Below, in pieces: positions 7,007 to 14,263 of a DNA stretch of 17,386 nucleotides (the first letter of the stretch is position 1; each line of letters starts with the position of its first letter). A program made the position numbers and the translations under genes. The notes beneath the pieces were generated by a model, which searched no databases, was not told the DNA's origin, and worked only from the letters and a program-made list of their open reading frames with translations. The stretch spans positions 1-17,386 of the forward strand of contig JAPUHH010000116.1 in NCBI GenBank assembly GCA_027297825.1, given 5' to 3'. The DNA comes from Gammaproteobacteria bacterium. Its GTDB lineage: Bacteria > Pseudomonadota > Gammaproteobacteria > UBA4575.

Positions 7007-7978
7007 ATGAGTAAATTAAAAGTCATCGTCTCACGCGCTTGGCCTGCTGAGGTAGAAGCAACTTTAAAAGAAAAGTACGACGTGCAACTAAATAAAAACG
7101 ACGTTGCAATGACCAAAGAAGAAATGAAAGAAGCCTTAGCAAATTGCGATGCGTTCTTGCCTACCGTGACTGATCCGGTGGATGCCGAAGTGCTTAGCGC
7201 AGAACCTTTGCGCACAAAGTATATCGGTAACTTTGGCGTGGGCTTCAACCACATCGATTTAGATGCAGCCAAAGCACGCGGTCTTACCGTTAGCAATACA
7301 CCAGAAGTCCTCACCGATTGCACTGCCGACATTGCCATGACTCTGATGTTAACCGTGGCGCGACGCACCAGTGAAGGCGAACGTCATTTACGTTCAAAAT
7401 CTTGGACCGGTTGGCGACCTACGCATATGATGGGCACCAAAGTCACAGGCAAAACCTTAGGCTTAATTGGTATGGGACGCATTGCGCAAGCCATGGCGAA
7501 ACGAGCACACCACGGATTTGGAATGAAGATTATATTTTCTGATCCTTATCCACCTCCTGCTGAGGTCATCTAAGAATTTAGCGCCACACAGTGTGATTCC
7601 ATTGACGAAATTTTAACAAAATCTGATTTCGTTTCGATCCATTGTCCAGGTGGCAAAGATACCTATCATTTATTGAATAAAGAAAGCTTGGCGAAAATGA
7701 AGCCCACAGCCTATTTAATTAACTCTGCACGTGGCGATGTCGTAGACAACGACGCACTGATCGATGCGCTAAAAAATGGCGTGATCGCAGGCGCAGGTTT
7801 GGATGTATTTGAAGGTGAGCCCAATCTTGACGAACGCTTTATCGCTCTAGAGAATGCCGTATTACTACCTCACTTGGGCAGCGCCTCTCTCGAAACCCGA
7901 GTGGCCATGGGCAACCGTGTTTTAGAGAACTTAGCCGCATTTGTTGCCGGTCAAACACCGCGAGATAAGCTAGTCTAA
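7007..7978 (+). pseudogene. NAD(P)-dependent hydroxypyruvate/glyoxylate reductase, interrupted by one in-frame TAA at 7571-7573
   Basis: The frame encodes a complete D-2-hydroxyacid dehydrogenase of 323 codons except for one TAA at codon 189. The first 188 codons hold the N-terminal substrate half (FGVGFNHIDLDAAKARG) and the first part of the Rossmann domain (LGLIGMGRIAQAMA). Downstream, in the same frame and without any shift, come SIDEILTKSDFVSIHCPGG, INSARGD with the catalytic Arg, DVFEGEP with Glu and LLPHLGSAS with the catalytic His. The Asp in FSDPYPPP after the second strand suggests NAD preference. The GxGxxG third Gly is Ala. In this cluster the expected job is hydroxypyruvate to D-glycerate. 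A start at 7673 (TTG) would give only a 101-residue C-terminal piece with no ribosome site. A GGAG at 6993-6996 supports the 7007 start. The stop may be a sequencing error, a recent mutation or readthrough. The resemblance is to the GyaR-like branch rather than a certain hprA. Confidence 0.85.
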
Positions 7979-7986
7979 ACTCATAT

Positions 7987-8002
7987 ATGCCCTTTCGGGC
8001 AT
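7987..8002. promoter_or_regulatory. Hairpin ATGCCC-TTTC-GGGCAT after the reductase gene
   Basis: A perfect 6-bp stem with a tetraloop begins 9 nt after the reductase stop codon. No T-run follows, so it is not a strong intrinsic terminator. It may stabilise the 3' end of the upstream mRNA or act with the larger structure that follows. Confidence 0.45.
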
Positions 8003-8016
8003 TCCAAAGATAGCTC

Positions 8017-8068
8017 GGCCCACCTATGATGAAGGAATCCATATCGGACCCTTTCGATACTGTGGGCC
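8017..8068 (+). promoter_or_regulatory. Nested stem-loop in the ppc leader
   Basis: GGCCCAC at 8017-8023 pairs perfectly with GTGGGCC at 8062-8068. Inside, TATCG (8042-8046) pairs with CGATA (8055-8059) around GACCCTTT. The element ends 26 nt before the ppc ATG. It could be an mRNA regulatory fold or processing site. No named riboswitch class is recognised. Confidence 0.4.
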
Positions 8069-8094
8069 ACTAATTTCACTGCATCAATAATAAT

Positions 8095-10869
8095 ATGAGC
8101 GACGATTCCCCACTATCTTGGACACAACTTACGAGAGTTGCCACCGGTAGTACATTTATTGACCCGGCCGCGAGCTATGAAGATGACCTTGTAGATCTTC
8201 TCTACCAACAACTGTTGAGTGTTATTCGTATGCGCCAGCCGGACCTAGAACCTATTCTGGAGGGCAATAAAGATATTTGCAGTGGCACCGACAAACAGAT
8301 TTTATATATCCTTGAGACCTATGGAATATGGTTTCAGCTACTCAGCATTGCTGAACAAAACGCAATGGTGCAGCAACGTCGCCAAATTGAAAAAGAATAT
8401 AGCCGTGATCGTGTGCCGGGCACATTCGCCTACACATTTACGACCGCTGCACAAAAAAACATTGCTGCAGATGAAATACAGCAGGTATTAAACAATAGTT
8501 TAATCTGTCCAGTTATTACTGCACATCCCACGGAAGCTAAACGGGTAACCGTGTTGGAGATTCATCGCCATATATATGTACTGCTAAAACAATTAGAACA
8601 ACCTCGCTGGACGCCTAGAGAACGTGACGATTTAATTCACGAATTACGCAACGAAATTGATTTGCTTTGGCTTACTGGCGAAATTCGTTTAGAGAAACCC
8701 ACGGTTTCACAAGAAGTAACTTGGGGCTTGCATTTTTTTGTAGAATCAATTTTTGATGGTGTGATGGAGCTATATGGAGAGTTAGATCGCGCCTTAGAGA
8801 ATGCTTATCCGCACTACGAGTTCAATGTGCCGCCCTTATTCCGTTTTGGCTCTTGGATTGGTGGCGACAGAGATGGAAATCCAAAGGTTACTAACCAAGT
8901 TACTGCTGCCGCAATACATGCGAATGCTAAAGCTTGTATAAAACGCTACCGTCAAAGTATTTTTGAGCTAGGCGCAAAACTGAGTGTAGCGAGCCATTCT
9001 GTAAATATTTCAGATGAGTTCGCCCAGGCATTACAGAAAAAATTAACAGAACTTGGCGAAGCAGAAACTTTCCCAAAACGCAATCCTGGTGAAGTTTTTC
9101 GCCAATACTTACGTTGCATGTTACGCAATCTAGATGCCACAGCAAACAATCTAGACGACCTAAGTAAGTCAAAAATTGCTTACCACCGCGCCGCAGAACT
9201 AACCGCAGACTTGAGAGTAATTGAACAAGGCTTGCACGATGCTAAATGTGAACATTTAGCAGTTAGCAATGTACGACCTTTGCGCCATATGGTCGAAACT
9301 TTTGGATTTCGTACAGTTAGTTTAGATCTGCGTGAAAACACTACGGTTACTAATGCCGTCCTTGCAGAAATTTGGCAAGCACTACATCAAAAAACACCTT
9401 TAGATACTCCAGGCTTTCAATCGGAAGAATGGACACAATGGGTGGTTAGCGAGCTGATGCAACCTTTGCGCGTGGTACCACGCATCGATTACTTATCGAC
9501 ACAAGCCCAATCTACCTTAGCCATGCTAGAGCAAATTAAGCATTATCAACGCAAAATAGATCCAAAAACTTTCGGCGCCTTAGTCGTCAGCATGACACAT
9601 AGCGCTACTGATATATTAGGCGTTTATTTGCTCGCCAAGTATGTGGGTTTATTTACCGATGCCGATGGCTTAGATGCTTGTCGAATTTTAGTTGTACCCT
9701 TATTAGAAACCATAGATGACCTAGAAAATGGCCCAACAATCTTAAATGAATTACTAGAACATGCATTTATTCGTCGCACGATACGTAAGCATGGTGGCTC
9801 TCAAGAAGTCATGGTCGGTTATTCCGATTCCAACAAAGATGGTGGCTTCTTTACCTCTAATTGGATTATCAGCAAGGCGCAATCGAATATCCACGAAACA
9901 GGCAAAAAACATCAAGTGCCCGTTTCATTCTTCCATGGGCGCGGTGGTTCTGTAAGTCGCGGTGGCGCACCCAGTGGCCGTGCGATTGCTGCACAACCCG
10001 TTGGCACTATCGATGGACGCATGCGCGTCACAGAGCAAGGTGAAGTCGTATCCTATAAATATGCCAACCGTGGATTTGCCGAAGAACAAATGGAAATCCT
10101 TGCTTCTAGTGTGCTCACTCACAGTTTAATGTCAGGTAAAGATCCAGCATTTCAAATTAATTCTGAATTGGACGAAGTCATGCAGGCATTGTCTGGAACC
10201 GCCTACGTCACCTATCGAAAATTTATTGAATCACCAGGCTTAGTAGAATTTTACCAACAAGCTAGCCCAGTTGAAGAACTAGCGCTGATGAAAATTGGTT
10301 CTAGACCTGCACGCCGATTTGGAGCAGCAACATTAGAGGATCTGCGCGCCATTCCTTGGGTATTCGCCTGGACGCAAAATCGAATTTTAGTGCCGGGTTG
10401 GTACGGTGTAGGCAGCTGCCTTGAACAACTCATTAATGTGCGTGGCGAGCTTGGCAAAGAACTTTTACAAAAGCTCTACGAAAGGCACTCGCTATTTAGA
10501 TTGATTATAGATGGGGTAGAAAAAACATTATTACTGGTCGATATGGGAGTCGCTCAAAAATACTCCGAGTTAGTCGCTAATAAAGAACATCAAGAGAATA
10601 TTTTTTCTGCTATTAAATTAGAATATGACCGAACCACAAAACTGATTCTTCAGATTACTGGTGAAGATCAACTATGTGATCGCTTTCCAAATTTTAAGCG
10701 GCATTTCTACAGACGCATTGAATCTTTAAATCAAGTTGGTATAAAGCAAGTAGAATTAGTTAAGAAGTATCGCAGCGAAGAATTTGCAGACCAAGATAAG
10801 CAAGATGTGCTAGTTTCTCTTCTATTATCTATTAATTGCGTAGCCGCAGGTATTGGCAGCACTGGCTAA
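8095..10869 (+). CDS. ppc: Phosphoenolpyruvate carboxylase (serine cycle)
   Basis: This cytosolic enzyme carboxylates PEP with bicarbonate to oxaloacetate, the CO2-fixing step of the serine cycle. At 924 residues it is full length. Catalytic H144 lies in VITAHPTEAKR. GSWIGGDRDGNP spans 252-263. The second catalytic region has GYSDSNKDGG and the mobile loop FHGRGGSVSRGG (613-624, including R616). MRVTEQGE, GSRPARR and AIPWVFAWTQNR follow. The C terminus reads AAGIGSTG. In E. coli the equivalent Asn of the final NTG (N881) binds the inhibitor aspartate; here it is Ser (S922). That would fit an enzyme with relaxed feedback inhibition, as expected for a cyclic assimilatory pathway, but this is inference. 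The start ATG has no clear Shine-Dalgarno sequence, and an upstream structured leader is present. mtdA follows after 33 nt. Confidence 0.97.
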   Translation: MSDDSPLSWTQLTRVATGSTFIDPAASYEDDLVDLLYQQLLSVIRMRQPDLEPILEGNKDICSGTDKQILYILETYGIWFQLLSIAEQNAMVQQRRQIEKEYSRDRVPGTFAYTFTTAAQKNIAADEIQQVLNNSLICPVITAHPTEAKRVTVLEIHRHIYVLLKQLEQPRWTPRERDDLIHELRNEIDLLWLTGEIRLEKPTVSQEVTWGLHFFVESIFDGVMELYGELDRALENAYPHYEFNVPPLFRFGSWIGGDRDGNPKVTNQVTAAAIHANAKACIKRYRQSIFELGAKLSVASHSVNISDEFAQALQKKLTELGEAETFPKRNPGEVFRQYLRCMLRNLDATANNLDDLSKSKIAYHRAAELTADLRVIEQGLHDAKCEHLAVSNVRPLRHMVETFGFRTVSLDLRENTTVTNAVLAEIWQALHQKTPLDTPGFQSEEWTQWVVSELMQPLRVVPRIDYLSTQAQSTLAMLEQIKHYQRKIDPKTFGALVVSMTHSATDILGVYLLAKYVGLFTDADGLDACRILVVPLLETIDDLENGPTILNELLEHAFIRRTIRKHGGSQEVMVGYSDSNKDGGFFTSNWIISKAQSNIHETGKKHQVPVSFFHGRGGSVSRGGAPSGRAIAAQPVGTIDGRMRVTEQGEVVSYKYANRGFAEEQMEILASSVLTHSLMSGKDPAFQINSELDEVMQALSGTAYVTYRKFIESPGLVEFYQQASPVEELALMKIGSRPARRFGAATLEDLRAIPWVFAWTQNRILVPGWYGVGSCLEQLINVRGELGKELLQKLYERHSLFRLIIDGVEKTLLLVDMGVAQKYSELVANKEHQENIFSAIKLEYDRTTKLILQITGEDQLCDRFPNFKRHFYRRIESLNQVGIKQVELVKKYRSEEFADQDKQDVLVSLLLSINCVAAGIGSTG

Positions 10870-10902
10870 CTACTTTTATTCTTAATTTAGTTTAATAGCA
10901 AA

Positions 10903-11760
10903 ATGAAAAAACTTTTATATACTTTTGACACCGACCCCATCCCAAGTGTATTTGATTCAGTGGTGGCCTACGATGGTGGCGCTGACCATGTCACCCAACT
11001 AAGTGGCATCAATGTAGATAACTGCGTTGGCTTAGTAGAAGGCGCAATTTATACACGTGCGCCAAAAAATAAAAAAAATACGGCTATTTTCATTGGTGGC
11101 AGTGACCTTATTGCCGGCCAAAATCTCTTTCAAGCCGTACATGAGCAGTTTTTCCAAAATTTCCGAGTCTCACTAATGCTCGACAGCAACGGTTGTAACA
11201 CGACTGCTGCAGCGGGCGTGGCATTATTAAATCAAGCCACCTCATTAAAAGGCAAAACGGCAGTGGTTCTAGCCGGCACTGGCCCAGTAGGCCAGCGGGC
11301 GGCGGTATTGCTTGCCATTAGTGGCGCAAGTGTACGTCTTACCTCGCGTCGACAATCACGTTCGGTAGAGGCCTGCGACGAAATGATGGAGCGATTTGGC
11401 GTAGAACTCACACCAATGCTAGCCAGAGACACCGACACCACCACTGCGGCATTGGACGGAGCGCATGTCGTTTTTGGCGCAGCTAAATCAGGCATTCAAT
11501 TACTCACTGCAAGTCAATGGCAAAATCACCCTACTTTAGAACTCATTGCAGACGTAGGCACTTCACAAGTATTAGCTTTTGAAGGTATTAATGTGATGGA
11601 TAAAAATACCAAGAGATTTGACAAAATAGTCTTTGGTGGTATTGGTATTGGCGCTTTAAAATTAAAATTGCACCGAGCCTGTATCGCAAAGTTGTTTGAA
11701 TCTAATGATCAAACGTTAGATACTGAGGCAATCTACAAAATCGCTCAACAAATGACATAA
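10903..11760 (+). CDS. mtdA: NADP-dependent methylene-H4F / methylene-H4MPT dehydrogenase
   Basis: MtdA oxidises or reduces the methylene/methenyl C1 unit on tetrahydrofolate and tetrahydromethanopterin with NADP(H), linking the H4MPT route to the serine cycle. The protein is clearly MtdA rather than MtdB: the N-terminal TFDTDPIPSVFDSVVAYDGG, then GADHVTQ, IYTRAPKNKKNTAIFIGGSD, FRVSLMLDSNG, NTTAAAGVALL, the Rossmann loop GTGPVG (125-130) and the C-terminal LKLKLHRACIAKLFES are all characteristic of MtdA. Length is 285 residues (family about 288). It is the last gene of the serine-cycle block, 33 nt after ppc. In Methylorubrum mtdA is followed by fchA; here the next gene is argE, so the matching cyclohydrolase must come from FolD or elsewhere. 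The ribosome site is weak. Confidence 0.95.
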   Translation: MKKLLYTFDTDPIPSVFDSVVAYDGGADHVTQLSGINVDNCVGLVEGAIYTRAPKNKKNTAIFIGGSDLIAGQNLFQAVHEQFFQNFRVSLMLDSNGCNTTAAAGVALLNQATSLKGKTAVVLAGTGPVGQRAAVLLAISGASVRLTSRRQSRSVEACDEMMERFGVELTPMLARDTDTTTAALDGAHVVFGAAKSGIQLLTASQWQNHPTLELIADVGTSQVLAFEGINVMDKNTKRFDKIVFGGIGIGALKLKLHRACIAKLFESNDQTLDTEAIYKIAQQMT

Positions 11761-11771
11761 GATTTCTTTGC

Positions 11772-12917
11772 ATGACTGATTCTCCTAAACTGCTTGAAAT
11801 GATTGAGCAGTTAATCTCCATCCCCTCGGTTAGCAGCACACAAGCAAATTTAGACACAAGCAATCAGCCCGTAATTGATTGCTTAGCAAATTGGTTAAAC
11901 GACCTCGGCTTTCAAACCAAGGTCATACCTTCCTCAAAAGACAAAGCTAATTTAGTTGCCTGGATTGGCGAAGGCGAAAAAGGTCTAGTGTTATCGGGCC
12001 ATACGGATACCGTCAATTACGATCAAACTGGCTGGTACACGGATCCATTTAAGGCGCAAAAAGTGGGTGAAAATCTGTATGGCCTTGGCACTGCGGATAT
12101 GAAATCATTTTTAGCGATAGCAATTGAAGCCGCCAAGGAATTTAAAAATAAGAAGCTCAAACAACGCTTAACTATCGTCGCCACTGCAGATGAAGAAAGC
12201 ACCATGCAAGGTGCACGCACACTGGCAAATAATAATCAAAAGCTCGGGCGTTATTGCATCATTGGTGAACCGACAAACTTAACCCCGGTGCACCAACACA
12301 AAGGTGTGTTCATGGAAGCCATCGCCCTACATGGCCATGCCGGACACTCCAGCAACCCAGACCTGGGGAATAACGCACTTGATGGTATGCGCGCAGTATT
12401 AAATGATCTACACCAATTCAAACAAGAACTGGCGGCTAAATATATTAATCATGACTTTCTAGTACCCATACCAACGTTAAATCTTGGCCATATTCACGGT
12501 GGCGATAACCCAAATCGTATTTGTGCGGAATGCGAATTACATATCGACCTACGCCCACTCCCCGGAATGCAGATTGATGCATTACGAGAGGAGCTACACG
12601 AACGTGTTACAAAAATAGCCGATGGACTTAGCCTGCAATGCACATTCAATGCACTATTTGATGGCATTCCTGCTTTTGAAACACCTATTGATTCAAAAAT
12701 AGTGCAGCTTGCAAAACAATACACCGGCAAATCAGCCCAGACTGCAGCATTCGCCACCGAGGGGCCGTTCTTCAATTCACTCGGCATGGAGACTGTTGTA
12801 TTAGGACCTGGGTCGATAGACCAAGCACACCAACCGAATGAATATATTGCGCTACCGTCGCTTGATCCAACCATTGAATTGCTACAAAAGATGATTCATT
12901 CCGTATGCCTGGAATAA
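11772..12917 (+). CDS. argE: Acetylornithine deacetylase (M20 family)
   Basis: ArgE hydrolyses N-acetyl-L-ornithine to ornithine and acetate in the linear arginine pathway, in the cytosol. It is a dinuclear zinc M20 hydrolase. Metal-binding and catalytic motifs are SGHTDTV (H77, D79), GTADMKS, the acidic pair in ADEES (about 140-143), GEPT, and the C-terminal His in DQAHQPNE. HGHAGHSSNP starts the dimerisation domain. The ArgE-type stretch around SGHTDTVNYDQTGWYTDPF separates it from DapE. Length is 381 residues, typical. The gene begins 11 nt after mtdA and has no room for its own promoter there. It is therefore probably transcribed with the serine-cycle genes or from a promoter inside mtdA. 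Its 3' end overlaps the next frame by 13 nt. argA near the right edge supports the arginine role. Confidence 0.93.
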   Translation: MTDSPKLLEMIEQLISIPSVSSTQANLDTSNQPVIDCLANWLNDLGFQTKVIPSSKDKANLVAWIGEGEKGLVLSGHTDTVNYDQTGWYTDPFKAQKVGENLYGLGTADMKSFLAIAIEAAKEFKNKKLKQRLTIVATADEESTMQGARTLANNNQKLGRYCIIGEPTNLTPVHQHKGVFMEAIALHGHAGHSSNPDLGNNALDGMRAVLNDLHQFKQELAAKYINHDFLVPIPTLNLGHIHGGDNPNRICAECELHIDLRPLPGMQIDALREELHERVTKIADGLSLQCTFNALFDGIPAFETPIDSKIVQLAKQYTGKSAQTAAFATEGPFFNSLGMETVVLGPGSIDQAHQPNEYIALPSLDPTIELLQKMIHSVCLE

Positions 12918-13194
12918 CCGAACTCGCTATACCTGCGGTCTACGGAGATTTAGCTGCAGGATTGCTTGCATTCATAGCGCTCATTACACTGCGAAATAAA
13001 TGGGGCGTAGCGCTTATGATGGTATGGATTTTCAATATTGTAGGCACGATTGATTTGCTAAATGCCCGACGTCATATCGATGTTGCTCCCAATTTCGGTT
13101 CGGCTTGGTACATCCCATGTTTTTAGTACTTCTTCTTTTAGTTACACACTTCATGATTTTTATGCGACTAATTAAAAAGAAAAGTACAGTTTAA
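12905..13194 (+). pseudogene. Small integral membrane protein, frameshifted in a T-run at 13120-13124
   Basis: The frame starting at 12905 overlaps the end of argE and encodes about 73 residues ending GSAWYIPCF and TAG (13124-13126). The next frame continues directly as FLVLLLLVTHFMIFMRLIKK and stops at TAA 13192-13194. Adding one T to the five-T run restores a single open frame of about 96 codons. The N-terminal part has two hydrophobic segments (residues about 14-27 and 33-46) with an FNIVGTIDLLNA motif. The restored C-terminal part is a third membrane segment with a basic tail. I recognise the pattern as a small conserved inner-membrane protein of unknown function. Either the T-run was miscalled or the gene is truncated. 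If translated as is, the product would lose its last membrane helix. Confidence 0.65.
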
Positions 13195-13252
13195 TTAGCT
13201 GGCCTTAGAAAATAAGAATAGACTAGAGTTAAACAATAAAAAATGGCTAGTA

Positions 13253-13555
13253 ATGAGTCAAAAAGATTCTAATCGCATTGCCATCATAGCAGCAATTCGA
13301 ACGCCTTATGTTCGTGTGGGGACAGTTTTCAAATATTACTCTCCTCTTGAGTTTGCTATTGGTAGGGTAAATAAGCAGAAACTAAATCTATTATGCAATT
13401 CGATGGAAATCGAACATCCTTTTACAGCAACTGGAATTCGGATTACAACAACATTAACCAATGAGATGAAACGAAGAAATGCACGCCTTGGCTTAATCAG
13501 TATCTGCGGCACAGGTGGTACTGCAGCAACAATGATCATTGAAAGAGAAATTTAG
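13253..13555 (+). pseudogene. Internally deleted thiolase (acetyl-CoA acyltransferase) remnant with open frame
   Basis: Residues 8-33 (RIAIIAAIRTPYVRVGTVFK and onward to PLEF) match the N terminus of FadI-type thiolases. Residues about 42-100 match their C terminus: ATGIRITTTL, NEMKRRNARLGLISICGTGG and MIIERE. About 300 residues between, including the nucleophilic cysteine, are missing. A normal thiolase is about 390-440 residues; this is 100. The motif that should read NGGSIxxGHPFGATG appears as LLCNSMEIEHPFTATG, with several normally invariant glycines replaced. His55 remains. The substitutions point to loss of function, yet the frame is still open. There is no clear ribosome site. It overlaps the following MOSC ribosome site. 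It most likely arose by in-frame deletion. Confidence 0.8.
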
Positions 13556-13556
13556 T

Positions 13557-13560
13557 GGAG
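13557..13560 (+). promoter_or_regulatory. Ribosome binding site GGAG that sets the MOSC gene start at 13567
   Basis: GGAG lies 6 nt before ATG 13567. The GTG at 13555, which would extend the protein by four residues, has no such site and overlaps the previous stop codon. ATG 13567 is therefore preferred. Confidence 0.7.
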
Positions 13561-13566
13561 ATTGGT

Positions 13567-14250
13567 ATGAAATTATTATCCATAAATGTCGCTAAGCCAA
13601 AAAACATTACTTACAAAGGTAAACAGGTATTAACAGGTATTTATAAGAACCCCACTCAATCTCCGCTTATGCTTCGCACGTTAAATTTAGATGGCGATAA
13701 ACAAGCCGATTTAGAGGCTCATGGTGGAATCTACAAAGCCGTATATGTGTATAGCATCGAAAATTACAACTATTGGAAGCAAAAATTAAATCGAGATGAT
13801 TTTAACTATGGTCAATTTGGTGAGAATTTTACCGTAGAAGGGATGACTGATAATGTAATTTATGTAGGCGATCGATTTCAAGTTGGAGATGCAATCGTTG
13901 AGGTCACTCAACCACGCGTTCCTTGTTACAAGCTTGCATTTAAAATGAATAGACCTGATTTCGTAAAACTATTTTTGAGAAGCGGTCGCACTGGATTTTA
14001 TTTAAAAGTTATACAAGAAGGCGAGGTAAATATTGCAGATACATTCAATAAAATTAACAACGGGCCTGAGCAAATGACCGTGCAAGAAATTAATCACCTA
14101 CTTTATTTTGATAAAAAAAACATTCAAATGGCTCGCAAAGCATTAAAAATACCAGCTCTGTCGCCTGGATGGAAAGGCTCATTTCAAGACATGGTAGAAA
14201 AACAAGATGCTGCAATCCTGCCACCACAGGATTGTGGTTCGGGTTGTTAA
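13567..14250 (+). CDS. MOSC domain protein with C-terminal 3-alpha domain (YiiM-like)
   Basis: MOSC proteins are cytosolic molybdenum-cofactor-associated sulfur carriers. The YiiM branch is linked to reduction and detoxification of N-hydroxylated bases. The 227-residue protein has the family order: MKLLSINVAKP; DKQADLEAHGGIYKAVYVY (the conserved HGG); a YW and GQFGENFTVEGM core; VYVGDRFQVGDAIVEVTQPR; and the candidate catalytic cysteine C120 in PRVPCYKL. A GRTGFYLKVIQEG segment follows. The C-terminal helices with MTVQEINHLLY and ARKALKIPALSPGWK fit the 3-alpha domain. It ends in CGSGC. It overlaps the thiolase-remnant region upstream. The oxidoreductase gene follows after 13 nt with its own strong ribosome site, so the two are likely one operon. 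Exact substrate is unknown. Confidence 0.85.
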   Translation: MKLLSINVAKPKNITYKGKQVLTGIYKNPTQSPLMLRTLNLDGDKQADLEAHGGIYKAVYVYSIENYNYWKQKLNRDDFNYGQFGENFTVEGMTDNVIYVGDRFQVGDAIVEVTQPRVPCYKLAFKMNRPDFVKLFLRSGRTGFYLKVIQEGEVNIADTFNKINNGPEQMTVQEINHLLYFDKKNIQMARKALKIPALSPGWKGSFQDMVEKQDAAILPPQDCGSGC

Positions 14251-14251
14251 C

Positions 14252-14256
14252 AGGAG
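14252..14256 (+). promoter_or_regulatory. Ribosome binding site AGGAG that sets the flavoprotein start at 14264
   Basis: AGGAG is followed 7 nt later by ATG 14264, whose product begins directly with the FAD-binding strand (NKNYDAIVIGAGQAG). A longer frame from 14207 would overlap the MOSC gene and add 19 non-homologous residues. Confidence 0.75.
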
Positions 14257-14263
14257 AATCACA

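Noticed and set aside
7673..7978. Independent short gene encoding the C-terminal half of the reductase
   Set aside because: The TTG start has no ribosome site, and the same frame holds conserved family residues upstream of it back to the TAA. It is one interrupted gene.
12494..12874. 126-codon minus-strand frame inside argE
   Set aside because: It is wholly antisense to the conserved ArgE coding sequence, with no ribosome site or known motif.
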